A stretch of 64,000 nt of DNA, taken from positions 186,001 through 250,000 of the forward strand of contig BDSI01000091.1 of assembly GCA_003117195.1 (NCBI GenBank), written 5' to 3'. Shown one piece after another: positions 33,896-46,600 of the stretch. A program made the position numbers and the translations under genes. The notes beneath the pieces were generated by a model. It ran no database searches, was not told where the DNA came from, and saw nothing but the letters and a program-made list of their open reading frames with translations. Position 1 is the stretch's first letter. Each line of letters starts with the position of its first letter. The DNA is from Eudorina sp. 2006-703-Eu-15 (Eukaryota; Chlorophyta; Chlorophyceae; Chlamydomonadales; Volvocaceae).

Positions 33896-36139
33896 TCAGC
33901 AGGAATAAGTCATCCCATGTCGCGGAAGCTGCCTTGTAATGTATTTTCTCACCCAGTTTCAGCCAGGCATTCCAACCCAAGGATAACGATGCAAATCAGC
34001 GTGAAGAAGCATGCCGACTGTTGGGCAAAACAGCCCGTCCCCAGCCGGATGCGCGCTTGCAGCATCTCAAAATTTCCACTTCTAATGGCCGCATAGTCCG
34101 CAGGATGGTTCCATGCTTCAAGGTGCTGCGCTGGCGGTGGCAGGCTGAGCCCGCCTCAGTCCTTTTAGCTGAATCATCAGACCAGTAGGCATCCTGAGCA
34201 CAGCACGTGTGTGTTATTTATTCTGAAATCATTCTGAAACCCATGTTATATGTGTAAGCTACATAGTCCGTCTGACGACTGGTCTAACATGACGGCCTTG
34301 AAGGGAGCAGGCAGAGGTGCTCAGGTGTCCAGAAGGTTCTTGCCTTATTATCGACCATGATCATGGTACCATTTCAAAACAGGAGGTCTTGGCGTCCCCC
34401 AGGTGTGGGGTGTACGGATGCAAGTTACGGGTCGTTATAGTTTGGGCGGCCCCGTTAGTGTCCGGTTTTCCTGCTTTCCCTCGCAACATAGGAGTGTCAG
34501 AAAAGAACGCAAGGATACAAGTCTGCGCACAGCGGATCTCTCATGATCTTCAGACTGCGCTTGCTGTGCACCGCGCAAACGACGCACGGAACGTTTTGAG
34601 CACAGAAGCTTCAGATGCTGCAGGGCAATCGAGCATCATAAATCAGTTGGTTTAAGATTGCGTTGCTGAGTCCAATTCTCAGCAAGTGTCAAGGGGTTAC
34701 CGCGCGACAAAATGCGGCCAGCGCCGTGAGATGACAATTTGGAAGATAAGGTAGTGGACCTACCCAGGAAAGCTGGGGGCAGCCTGCACGGGCAGCCCGG
34801 GGCAGCCATGAAAGCAAGCCATTCAACAAAAACGGCACACCTTCCAGGTCAAGTGGAACTTGTATCCGCCGATCTGACGTCTTCCTCACGTGTCACGTCC
34901 TATTTTGTGTGACGACCAACTTCCAAGACCTAAAACTTCTTGCTTGCCAACAAAATATAGCTATCCTGAGGTTTTTGCGGACATCCATGTACGCGAGGTC
35001 TGGCGAGATGGGATGTTATGGCCGTACAGGGTGGTCGCCGTCCATGGTGCTATCAGCGGGATACCCGCATCCTTTGCCGCCACACAGCCCCCCGTCCCGA
35101 CCGCGGCTCGCGAAATGGACACCGGCATTCTGTTCAGCACGGCGACGGCAATGGCAGGAACCGGAATGTGCCAAGAAAAGACCGCCGTACATCCTTCAAA
35201 CGGCTGGCTGCTTCAGGGCGCCGCCTGCGTCAACTCGCCAGCCGGATGGTCCCGCCCGTCAGGTGCCGCCGTCAGGCTGTGGTACCGTCGCGCGGGAGGC
35301 GGCGGCGGCGACAGTAACGGAATGCACCCACATACGGCCGCCGTAGATCCTTCACCCAGGTGGATAAGACGTGTGCGGTGTCGTTGTGCAAAAGTAGGAT
35401 AGATCGAAGATCGTGCTTCCAGTGCACATACATCATCATGCTGTGAAGCGAAGGCTCCCGGCCAGTGTTGCTGTTAGAAGCACAACACCTCTCACACTTA
35501 CGGGCCAAAATCCCGGAAAGTTTTGCATTTCTTGGGGTCCCCAAAACACCTGCGAGATCTGACTTATTTGACGCTGTGGAGAGCCGAAATCCCCGAAATC
35601 TGCCCTGCGAACTATTTTCCAGCACTCGCACGGCCGCCCAACTCGTCCGGGTCGCGCCGGACGCACCGCACGCACCTCCGGTCGGTTGACAACCTCGACA
35701 TAGCGCACCTGCCCCAGCGCCACCATGCACACATTTGACAGAAGTAGGGGAAACGGAGGAGAGAGACAGAGGCAGTGAGCGCCTCCCGATGCCGGCAGGA
35801 ACAGCCCCAAAGCATCGACACCCAAAAGTACGTGCGTTGCATCACCGCACGTGCGACGAGCCGCTGACGGCCAGTACGGCAGCCCAACCCATGCGTTCTC
35901 CAGTTAATCCCAGCCCCCCTTGTGGACCAGGATCCCTGGACGGGCCCCCCGGTGTATCATACCATACCCCCACGTGCCTCCCACATCTCACCCAAGGGAA
36001 CCAGCCCCCGCTGGAGCTGCGTTCCCCTATCTCATCTCGTCGTATTCTTCGTGTGTACGGTAATCCAGTGGTCTCGACTGAAGGCAAACCTGGCAGCGTG
36101 CTGTACCGCACCGCCGGTGACAGATAGCTAGCTAGCTAG
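33896..36139. other. 2.2-kb spacer: cyclase promoter and sulfotransferase 3' UTR
   Basis: The region between the cyclase 5' end and the sulfotransferase stop, both on minus. It is less GC-rich than the flanks. An open frame of 170 codons (34890-35402, plus) shows no recognisable domain or intron pattern and is not called. Confidence 0.45.
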
Positions 36140-39100
36140 CTAGCTGGGTGACGACGACGATGACGACGATGATGACGACGACGAGCCCGGCGGCGACGAC
36201 GGGGCAGGCTGTCCATGCGGCCCCATGTAGCCGCATTGCGGGACCGCGCCGCTGCGGAAGCCCGGCAGCGGCTCCCCCAGCCCCTCCGCCGCAACGCGCC
36301 ACACGACGTCGTCCAGACCCGATAGCAGCTTGCCGTACTCGTACAACATGTTGTCGTACCGTACGGCGACCTGCTTCAGTTCCTCTTGCAGCTTCGGCTC
36401 CGGCAGCAGCTTCTCCAGCTGCGCTCTCACCTGCACGCATACACACCGTCAAGTCCAACAGTAGGCCGACCAACACAGCGGATCGATGACCCGAGCTCCT
36501 GACCCGAGAGACGACGGCTTGCTAGTTGACACGGAACAGTTGCTTCATGGCCATTCACATTGCCATCAATGGATTCATGGCAAGGATTCAAGGCCGCGGG
36601 GCAGCTTCTAGGGTCCGCCGCCCCGGTTCCTAGGGCTGTCACGTTCATCATATTGACGTGGTGCATGAGTCCATGCATGAATCGGGGAGGAGAGGATGGA
36701 TAGATATATACATGGATGGACGCTACAGCGGATTTGGATCTGCGGCCCACTGCAGGTTCTTCGCAAACAGAACCTCAAAGACGCGGGGGCATCGCCGATC
36801 GAACAGCGCGCAAACCCTGGAGCACCGCACTTGATGTGTGGTGCTGCCGAAATCCGACGAAGCCCAGCCCCGGACGATATATACGCCCCATCACCCCAGT
36901 CAGCACCACCACCATCACCACCACCACACCACCACCACCATCACCACCACCGGGGCCGCCTCCGCCAGCGCCGCCTCCGCCTCACCGTCACATCCAGTTT
37001 CGTGATCAGGCTGGTGGCGTTTCGGAGCTGGAACTCGGTCAGCACGTGCTGCCACCCCAGACCGAAGTGGCTGGCGCGGCGGTGGCCGTGCTCATCGGCC
37101 TGTGGAGTTGGAGTTGGACCGCTCCCCCCCGGGGGACAGGGACGGCGGGAGGGCAAGTGGGCCAGTGGCCAAAAGGGGCTTGAAGAGGCTGGAAGGGGCT
37201 GAGAGGGGCTGGAAGGGGCTAAGAAGGGCTGGAAGGGACTGAGAGGGGCTGGAAGGGGCTGCGAGGGGCTGGAAGGGGCTGAGAGGGGCTGGAAGGTGCT
37301 GGAAGGTGCTGGAAGGGGCTGAGAGGTACGGGGGACAGCGGTCTCCAAACTCAGCAGGACGGCGGGCTCCCAAAGTGAGCTCTCATCAAGCGGTGTACGG
37401 CGCCTGTCGTACCTCGAGCACAAAGATGACGTCGTACTGCGCAAGCATGACCCGCGCCAGCTGCACATACTCGGCCGCCCCGGCCTCCAGCGCCTCGGGC
37501 GGCAGCGCGAACACCGCCTCGCCGCCCAGCGACCGGACCATGTAGTTGTCGAACAGCGGCGGCACGAAGGCGCGCCACCAGGCGGCGGAGCTGCGGCCGG
37601 GCGCGAAGGCGGCCTCGATGCCCGGCCACTTGTACTTGGCCGCGTAGGTCTGGGCGATGAAGGTGAGATGTGAGCTGTAGCGCTCGGCAGGATCCCTGCG
37701 GGCAAGCGGTGTTGGGCGATGGGGACCCGGCGAGGGGGAGGGTTAAAAAGGAAAACAGCCCAGACAGGGGGAGGGGACCCAGGGAGGGGGTGAGCAGAGG
37801 GAGAGAACTGAGCTGCGAGGGGTGTGTTATTTAGGCAGGCAGAACAGGAGTGCGTGACATGCGAGGGGCCGATTGGCGCCCGATAGTTTGCCCGTATGCG
37901 TATATAATATACCCATTGCCCGAACCCTAAAATGAAAAGAAGGCTACTGTGTCGGAAGAGCGCTGTTGATTTTTGGCGCGCTTTTGGCGCGCTCGGAATA
38001 CTACCAGCTGGTGCCGGTCGGCTGCCTGTGTGTGTATGTGGGTGAAGTAAGCCATGTAGGCACGTGGCCGCCCGTGCATTCACTGTTTAGCAGGGAGACC
38101 CATCTGACCCGCGGCCATTGCGTGTGTGTTTCTTAGGCAGGCAGAACAGGAGAGCGTGACATGCGAGGGGCCGAGTAGCACCCGGTGATTTGCCAGTATG
38201 CGTATGCATATATAATATACCCTTTGCCCGACCCATCTATAGTAAATAAGCGGATGTGGTTTCGGAAGAACGCAGCCGATTTGGCACGCTTTTGGTGTCG
38301 TTGCGTCGCGGAAGACTACCAGCTGGTGCGGGTCGGCTGCCTTGGCCACACAGACTCACACCACAATGCTGTGTGTGCGTGCGATCCTCTCGTGCGTGCG
38401 TGTGTTCGTGTGTGTGGGTTGTGTGCTTGAGCTCCAAGGGTTTTCCCCCACACACCCGCGGCTGCCACACACCCGCGTTTGTATGAGTACCTCTCCCAGG
38501 GTTTGTTGAATGCGCGTCCGATGTACGGCATCCCCTTCCCGCCCTCCCTCCCGTACACGGTACGGCACGCGCACCTGAGCACCGCCACGTTTGCGAAGCA
38601 CGGACACAGGTGCGCCCCCTCCAGGATCGGTGAGACCCTGCTACTGCCGCTCCCCGCATTTCTGCTACTGCCCTCATCACTGCTGCTGCTGCTCCTGCTG
38701 CTGCTACCGGTGCTGCCCGTGTCACTGAGCAGCGCTCTCCTTCTCCGCCTCTCACCCGCTGTAATGCTGCTACCCACGCCGTCACTGTCTCTGCTGCCGC
38801 TGCTGATACCCGCTCCGGAACCCCCACCCGCCAGGTCTGTCCTCCCGGCCGCGTCAGTTGTCACCGAAGTCGGCATCGTCGCGGTCGCCAGTTGCGCGAC
38901 GTAGGCACCGTACCGCGCCGCAGTTTCTTCGAACTGTACGGACTGAGGCGGGCTGGGCGGCGCCCCGGGCGCGGGCGGAAGGGCGGGGGGCGACGGCGGC
39001 GGCGCCGCCGGCGCTGCGTCACCCCGCGCGCGACCACCGCCGACGCGGACGCCACGCTTGTCGGCGTCATCCGTTGGCTCCTTGTACCAAGTCAGCTCGT

Positions 39101-42100
39101 TGTAAATCGTGTACTGCACGCAGACACGGTTGCCGTACGGCCGTCGATGGCAGCGACGAGAGCGGGAAAGAGACACCCACGGCATGGCACACACACATCC
39201 GAAGTACGGTACCCGGAACGACGGTGAAAACGAGGGAGAATAAAGATAAGGGGCTGTCCAGCTTTGCTAACGGGTTCGGTGCTGTGCATCTCGGAGGAGG
39301 ATGCTCTCGTAAGTCGAGTTGGGACACTGGCCGGCAGCCCACATCGCGTGGAGGAAAGACTCGGTGCAAGGGCCACGGTGCGTTTTGCGGCGCGGGGTAT
39401 ACGACCGGTACGGGCAGGTGTACGACATCCCACGTCCCTGCTGCGTGCTGGTCCTCAACGCGTCCATGGTCATCACACGTCATCCATTCCAGATCCCGAC
39501 ATGCCATTCCAGATCCTGATAGGTTCCGACATGACATTCCAGATCCTGATAAGACATTCCCGATCTCTGAAAGTATCAACTTAGAGAAAAAGGCAACCCT
39601 CGGGTGCGTATGGCGCCCTCGGGTCACGAGATGCGACTGGGTAACCCTGTCTGGATTCCCGCACGACAACGGTTCTGCTGTTGTACTGTACAGCATGCCG
39701 TACCTCGTTGGCGAAGAAGTTCCAACTATGGTCGGTAAGCGTTGCCAGCCGAGCGCTGCAGGTGCGTTTGCGGTGCGGCATCCGGGGCATTCCGTACATG
39801 AGGAACGCGCTGCAAGGGGGCGGAGGCGTGGGGCGGAGGGAGGGAGCGACAGCAGCAAGCACCCCGCCGCAGCGCAGGTCACGCATCACGGATCACCAGC
39901 GCCCCCATCCCGGTTGCCCGCAAACGCAACCCCCATCCCGATCAATCGGGCGGTGTGCACGGGGCGCAGCCCCTTCCTTTCACACATGCCGTGTGAACAA
40001 CCCCCGGAACCCCCTTCCCTTCCCCTGCCCTGGTCCTCCCTGGTCCCATGTTATCCATGGTCATGGCCCCCTCCACATGACCGCCTCTTGACCTCGGGCC
40101 CCACGCCCTCCCCTTCCCCCCACACGACTCACTAGGGGTGCGCCCCCCAGGGCTCCGCAAGCGGCGCGATGACCCGCCAGTGGTGGCTGCCGTTGATCCA
40201 CCGGGGCTGGTCGTCGAAGTCCCGCATGAGGCAGGTGCGGCCCATGCTGAAGTCCTGCGCCCGGCAGCCCGATACCTCTGCAGGGGGGTGCGGCAGACGG
40301 CGGCGGCGGCGGGGGCGGTGGAGGGGCGCATGTACCGTACGGCGGTTAGATCGGCACAGTGCAGTTGGGCAAGCGTCGAGCAGCGGAGACGGGAGGGGGA
40401 GACGCGCACGTGCAGGGCTATGTTGTACATTGGGTGCAATGGAACAAAACCTGATGCATGCAAGTGCAAAGGACCTTAACTAAGAGTTTATACTTTGAAT
40501 CCCCCTTCTTCTGTTTGTTTTTGGTGTTTAACCCCTTGTTTCCCTTAGTGCTTCGTCCCTGTCCCTGTAAAAGAACAGTTTCTCCGGGTCGTCCCGACCT
40601 TGCACCCCATCCCCGGAGCCAAACGCCTTGACAAAAACAGCAAGAAGCACAACAGAAAGGATATGAGGGAGGAGAAAGGAAAAGAGGGCCGCCTGCTTTG
40701 ACCAGCCAGCCAAGCGACGCGGTCCTGCTCTCTGGCCCCCAGCAGGTTGCTCCAAAACCTGTCCTGTGCCCCCCGGCGTGCTGCTCCGAAACCTGTCCTC
40801 TTAACCATGGACATACGGTAGGTCCTGGTTCACTCCGGGCGCGGGTTCAGGTCCGGTTCTGGGTGGGTGTGAGCCCTCCAGCCTCAATCACCAGCCTCAT
40901 CCGCCTGCCATCAAGCACCCCTCAAGTCGGCCCTCCACCAATGCTCTGGCAGCAGCACAGTATGTGTACTGTATGTCTACCAATGTCCTGTACCCCTTCA
41001 CCCACCCACCACCATTCCCGAGTATGGTTGGTCTTTTACCCCTCCACCACCGACCCACCCACCCACCCACCCGCCAGGTGGCACATGCTGGTCCCCGCCG
41101 CCTTGCTGATGTGCAGGAACTCGATGGCTGCCCGGGACCTCATGCCGCCGCGGTGCAACCGGAAGAGCTGCGGCCGGGACAGCGGAGGGAGCAGGAGGAC
41201 GAGGAGGGCGGTGAGGGTGAGGAGGAGGGTGGTGAGAAGGAGGACGGTGAGGGTGAGGAGGAGGGTGGTGAGAAGGAGGACGGTGAGGGTGAGGAGACGG
41301 TGGTGAGGAGGGTGGTGAGGAGCGGAAGAGGTGCTCCGCACTCGGCCTCGTTGAGCGCCGGGGCGACCAGGGCTGGGCCGCAAGGTTGGGACGGCTCCCG
41401 GGCTTGGAACCCTCTAGAGGTTCCCCGCGCCAACGACTGAAGCAACGACTACCCAAGGTGGCACTGCTGGTCCCTGCCCTCCCTCACCCGCCCAATTTCA
41501 TGCGTCCCTCCCTTCTACACCTCTACAAGCAGTACAGTATCGCCGCCGCGGCGCATTGCTGCAGTATCGCGGCGGCACTCGCGCGTGGCAGCGCTCTCAC
41601 TACCCCGGTGGGCCCCGGCGTCGCCAGCTCGGACGGACGCGGACCCGCACGTGCGCGTGGCGCGCGGCGGGAGGGAGCGGAGCGACGGGCGCGGGACGGC
41701 TGAGAGGCAACCGCAACGCTTTGACTGTCACCGATGACCCGCGGGGACCACTGTAACATCCTTAATAACAACGCAGAGCAACGCTGACGGCAACCGCGAA
41801 CAAACGGCCGTTGCCGGCTCGCATTGTGCAAGGCTGTCGTCGTGGTTTTTGCCGTGTCCAGTGCACGGCTTCATCCTGCCTCATTCGTTCGGTGCACATC
41901 CGGGGAGCGGCCGGTCATGCGATACGCGCTACCGGCCCCGCCGTCCTCCGTGCACCCACCATCATCAGCGTCCGCGCCAGGTCTCGGCGGGCATCCGCGG
42001 CCCAGACCGGGATTTTCGTGGTTTCGGATCCCGGATCCACGGGTAACCCGGACGCGTCCGTGGTGGCGTACTGCCGGAGGTGCAACAGCCACAGCTGTAG

Positions 42101-43021
42101 CAGCCGGACGACCGCGACCCGGCGCAGCAGTGGGAAGCTGTGCCGCAGGACCAGATCTGCGCCATGGCCGGAGGCGCTGGCGGCGTTGCCAACGCCGTCC
42201 CCGCTGGTTGTGTTGCTGTTGCTGCCGCAGGATCCGCGGGCCCTGACCAGCAGCGCGTGAACTGCGGCCTGCGCGGGCAAGAGAGGTTCAAAACAAACAG
42301 AGGGGTGTACACTTGTATGTACGAAACAAAATTCTGACCGGGTGTGTGTGTGTATAGTGTTTGCGCGGGTACCATACCGGACCGGCATGCACTGTAAAAA
42401 TTGGTTACGGCGCAACCGGTGGTGCAGCATTTGAGGGGATCGTGCAGCAAGGCGCCGAAGATCTGTTCCAACGCGCCCACTTGATCGCACACAGCGGGCC
42501 TGGCGCGGAGAAATCCCAGGGGATGGGACGGAGCTGCGTGCGACCGCAGGAAAGGGGGCTGCATCAGGGCAGCACACCTGTCAGTGACTCACCTGGATCT
42601 TCTGGAGCAATTTCACTGCCTCCTGGGCCTTGTTGGGAATTCGGCGCGATAGTACCGTCACCAGCGCGGCTGCAACCGGCTCTTCAAGCTCGTAAACATG
42701 CTCCACGCCGAGAGAACGTCCAGCTGTCAGCAACTTCCCAACGGAGTCCAGCCTCCTGATCGCGTCATGCAGCTCCTTTGAACGGAGGGCGGTGGTGTTG
42801 CGGGTGCCACGGCTGGGAGTGTCATGGTGGTGGACATCCCACAGGAGCTGTAGCACCGACTCCAGATGACGGTCAAGGAATGTGTAATCAAATTCTTGGT
42901 GTGCATTATGCTCAAGGCCGTGGTATGCGTCATGTGCTGCGCTGCTGTGCTGAGCATTGATTGCCAGATTGAGCACTTGCGCCAGGCAAAGGATACAACT
43001 TATCCCCACAAAGCCGCGCAT
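36140..43021 (-). CDS. PAPS-dependent sulfotransferase, secretory pathway
   Basis: Transfers sulfate from PAPS to a carbohydrate or protein acceptor, probably in the Golgi lumen by family analogy. Minus exons 43021-42593, 42462-42378, 42261-41960, 41167-41071, 40277-40133, 39809-39704, 39113-38575, 37695-37413, 37099-36986 and 36430-36140 are in phase throughout; 796 residues. The N-terminus MRGFVGISCILCLAQVLNLA is a signal peptide or anchor. The 5'-phosphosulfate loop is EFLHISKAAGTSMC (exon 4). The 3'-phosphate motif LRDPAERYSSHL is completed across the 38575/37695 junction, with the expected Arg and Ser. Downstream DNYMVRSLGG, LARVMLAQYDVIFVLE and NMLYEYGKLLSGLDDVVW fit the family. About 240 residues precede the PAPS loop, and exon 7 inserts a Pro/Gly/Ser-rich loop between the two motifs. 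The C-terminus is poly-Ser. Heparan-sulfate-type is possible; the exact acceptor is unknown. Confidence 0.82.
37170..37330. repeat. GGCTGGAAGGGGCTGAGAGG minisatellite
   Basis: Units of about 20 bp with 10-bp half-units in the sulfotransferase intron 37412-37100; pyrimidine-rich on the coding strand. Confidence 0.85.
37831..38342. repeat. Diverged tandem duplication of about 300 bp inside an intron
   Basis: 37831-38030 and 38132-38342 align over their length, sharing GGCAGGCAGAACAGGAG near the start, TATAATATACCC in the middle and CTACCAGCTGGTGC near the end, with substitutions and short indels. Both lie in the sulfotransferase intron 38574-37696. Confidence 0.85.
40943..41000 (+). repeat. 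Intronic element, copy 6
   Basis: Full-length form with CTCTGGCAGCAGCACAGTAT and core GTCTACCAATGTCCTGTACC, in the sulfotransferase intron 41070-40278, opposite to the host. Confidence 0.85.
41205..41312. repeat. 36-bp minisatellite, about 2.5 units
   Basis: GGTGAGGGTGAGGAGGAGGG-type 36-bp units; read on minus it is a pyrimidine tract just before the acceptor at 41168 of the sulfotransferase PAPS-loop exon. Confidence 0.85.
41722..41772 (-). repeat. GTCCCCGCGGGTCATCGG repeat, copy in sulfotransferase intron
   Basis: The minus strand reads TTAAGGATGTTACAG, then the GC-rich core, then TGACAG. It matches 57681-57722 and 57762-57812. Confidence 0.85.
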
Positions 43022-43671
43022 CACATCGTGCAGATCGACTTGTTATTTTCAGGGCTGACTCAGTAAAGCTGAACATGGCGAAGCTCCACTTGCAAACATT
43101 TTTGGTTGACCTACATCAGCAGCCGGGCGTGTTTGCAAATGAATACTGTAGTATATGTAATACAAGTGCGTGCGTAAGTTAATATCAGGGAAACGATTGC
43201 ATATGCATGCGTCCAGGGGCCGGTTTCCACGATGCACGGAAATTCCTTTTTTTTCCGGCAGCACATCGCCGCTGAGTTTTATAAGCGAAATCATAAGGCA
43301 TATAGCGTTGTACACATATCGGAGCTGTAACATAGCAGCTCGTAGTTTCCAAATATACTTCTTTCTGCCAACGACCTGAAGATACTTTGTCAACAAACCC
43401 GCAACTGCGTGGCCGCCGGCTGAGAATCACTACAGAGTATTAATTGAAACATCAGGTAGCCACAGAAACTCCCTTTGCAACCTTTTGTCGCGGCGAGGTT
43501 GTGTCGGTGTTCCCCAACGGAAGTCGCCTGTGCGCCACCAGCCGTCAACACATAACGCGTAAGTGCGCAATTACAAGAACCTGTCTCCCGCGGTTGCGTG
43601 TCTACGGTTTGTCGTGGGCTTGGGCTTTCGGGACTGAATTCTTGCCCATGCCCGGGCGTTCTTGACGCAGG
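43022..43671. promoter_or_regulatory. Divergent promoter, sulfotransferase / USP gene
   Basis: 650 bp between the two ATGs (minus 43021, plus 43672). Clearly more AT-rich (about 43040-43440) than the neighbouring exons. It must contain both promoters and 5' UTRs; a short 5' intron is possible. Confidence 0.55.
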
Positions 43672-46600
43672 ATGGCGCCCCGTCGGCTCCTCTTCTGTCT
43701 CGACGAATCAAAACAGAGCGTCCGCGCCCTGGAGTGGACGTTACTGCACCTCCGTCGCGCGTCTGACGAGCTCCACTTGGTGACCGTGCTTCCGCCCCTG
43801 GTCTACAACGTCTACCCCGTGGCGCCAGTGGCCACCGGGGCCGCAGTTGCGGCGGTCACCCATCAATGGGAAGCGCAACGACGTGCCGAGGAGGTCCAAG
43901 CCGCAGGCAAGTGACAGCCGCAGGGCACCCGACATCAGGAACGCTCCATCCCGGGACACCTGCCACCGCAGGAACCCTCCCCTGTCGCCCCCGTCGGTGG
44001 ACCCCACCCAACCAGCCCCAAACATGTTTCCCCTGATTTATCCGAGATAGCTTGTCAGTATGTCATTATGAAGAAATCACCCGGCGTTTGTGTGCATGTG
44101 TGCAGAGGTGCTGAGAGCGGCCGTTGACCTGGTGTGCACGCAGCACAACAAGGTGAGAGGACCACCAGGGGTTGGGCCACCCGACCGGGGTGTGGGGCTA
44201 GGAAACGGTGTTTTTTGGGCAAAGGATCGTTCTGGACCCGCAAGCGCACGCTCTTGCACCCGCACCCGACCCGTTGCTCGTTGTCTCGTCCATACCACAC
44301 CCCGGCACAGCACATCACCCTCCGCCACCACAACCACCAATCTCCACAGGCCCCTTGGTCTGGCAGCACCCAGCGCAGTTGATCTCTGCCGACCACGTTC
44401 CTGTAACCCCCGCCACCACCATCCCCCACCCACCCACCCACCCACGCAGGTACCCAAGGACCTGGTCCACACGAAGGCGCTGCCGGCGGCGGGAGGCGCA
44501 TCGGGTGAGCTTTTTGTACGGTTACACGGATGTACGGGGTACGGATATACGGGATAAGGATGTACGGGGCGATGCGTGGAGGTGGGTTTCGGAGTGATAA
44601 TGGTGTGAATGCACGGCGCAGATGACGAGTCGGGGAGATGCAGTGGACAGGGAGGGTTGGTGGAGTCCCCACGCGGCTTCCTTGCACGTCAGGCAGACAG
44701 GTAGGCAGTGGGCGCAGCTATTAGCAGCTCGCCGGTTTCCGGTTTCCGGGAGTTCTGGTGTGTCGCCAAGCCCCGAGTGCAGCAGCAGCAGTGCAGCGGC
44801 AGTGAGGCCTTCAAAGATACCGCCCAGGGAGCGAGGGAGGGAGGGAGGGAGGGAGGGAGGGAGGGAGGGGAAACCCATCAATGCCAACATCGGCGGTTAT
44901 CGGTTTGTTGCTCCTTTGCGGTTTCGCTGTCTTTCTTCACAAAGGGGGCCTACCGTTGTTCCGACCGCCTTGAGGTTTTTACTGTCCCAAGGACAGTTCT
45001 GACCCGTGGCTCGGTTTGTTTGTGAGGGGCGGGATCCGGGCCCTGCAGGTTCCAGCCCCTCGGCTTGTGACGGACATGACGGGCATTCTGACCCACGGGT
45101 CTGCGTGCGTGCTGCAGGCATCGCGGAGAGCCTGGTCGAGTACGCCCGGACCTACCTGATCGATCTGGCGGTGGTGGGGTGCAGGTGGGCAGGGGGGCGG
45201 GGTGCTGGCCAAGAACTGAGCCGGATGACAAGCTGGGACTTGAGATGGGATTAAAAGATAAGACTAAAAGATGCGATTAAAAAATAGGACTAAAAGATGG
45301 GATTGAAAGATGGGACAAGCCAAGCCCCAAGGTGTGTCGCTTTGTGGGTGTGGTAGGCATGGCAAGGAGGCAAGATGCTGTGCGGGTGAGGATCAGGGTG
45401 GCCTCGTGGAGATGCTGTACAGTCGTACATTACACGGTCGGAGGCTCGCCCCGCGTCCCCTTGAACCCCGGACTCCCTCGGCTTGGTCGGAGGGCCGACG
45501 TCTGCCAACTGACAACCACCGCCCTGACAACCACTGCGCTCCCCGCCCTCCCCGCCCTCCCCGCCCTACCCGGCCGCTTTAACTTCTGCAGAGGAATGGG
45601 CGCCTTCCAAAGGTGGAGCGGGGTAGGGTGCGGCGGGGTGTGGGGTGGGGTGGAGACGGTGCAACCATGTCAGGAACCCAGGATGGCCGACCGCGGCACA
45701 GCCGGCGAGAGGCGGGGGCCATCGGGTCCCTGGACCTGTGGACCAGGAGAGGGGTGTGGAGGGGTGGAGTGCCAGCAGCCGGGTGGCGGGCTGGCAGGCG
45801 GGCTGGGCCACCTGCTGTTTGTGCTCCCCGGCCCCTGCCGAGGTTCCCCGCCTGCCGGGTACCAAACGCGCGCAACGGCTCCCGGCGCCACCACCCGGCG
45901 CCCGGCGCCACCCCCTCGTGAGCCACCCCTGGAGGCGGGTGGACCAGCGGGCTGCAGCCGGTGGTGACGCGGCCCGGACCGCTTTCATTCCACTGCATAC
46001 CATGATCACCACCCCCTACAGCATAAGGGCACCAAACCGGTGGGGCCGCCGACGTGGGGATGCCCTGCCCTCCCTCGCCCAATGTGAACTGTCTACCAAT
46101 GTCCTATACCCCCCCCCTCCCTCGCCCTCTGTGAACTGCCTACCAATGTCCTCTACCCACCCGCTCCCTCGCCCTCTGTGAACTGCCTACCAATGTCCTC
46201 TACCCACCCGCTCCCTCGCCCTCTGTGAACTGCCTACCAATGTCCTCTACCCACCCGCTCCCTCGCCTCGGCCCCCCGCCCAGGTCCCTGATGTCGTTCA
46301 TCGGTCTGGGCAGTGTGAGCGACCACTGCTGCCACCACATGCCCTGCCCCTCCCTGGTGGTGCGGGGGGAGGAGGCGGTGCTGTCCAGGGGCCTCATGCA
46401 GGTGGGGGTGGCGGGCTGGCTGGGTGGGTGGCTGGGTGGATTGGTGGCTGGGTGCGTAGGTAGGTGGAGTTTTGGCACGGTGGGTGGATTGGCTATTGGC
46501 GGGTGGATTGGAGGGTGGGTGGGCCAGTCCCTGCCTCGGGGAGCAGGGCGTGGGGCCGTGACCATGTCGGGTAGGAACCTAGAGACCTGTCGAGACCAGT

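Noticed and set aside
34890..35402. 170-codon plus-strand open frame in the cyclase/sulfotransferase spacer
   Set aside because: No recognisable motif or conserved pattern; long chance frames are common in GC-rich DNA.
40528..40814. Short hydrophobic minus-strand open frames
   Set aside because: They fall inside the sulfotransferase intron 41070-40278, whose flanking exons join in phase without them.
41036..41383. Apparent transmembrane anchor (Leu/Thr repeats) before the sulfotransferase PAPS loop, minus strand
   Set aside because: It is the translation of a 36-bp pyrimidine minisatellite. An in-phase acceptor (GCCGCAG, exon start 41167) makes the tract intronic, and the gene already has a signal peptide at 43021.
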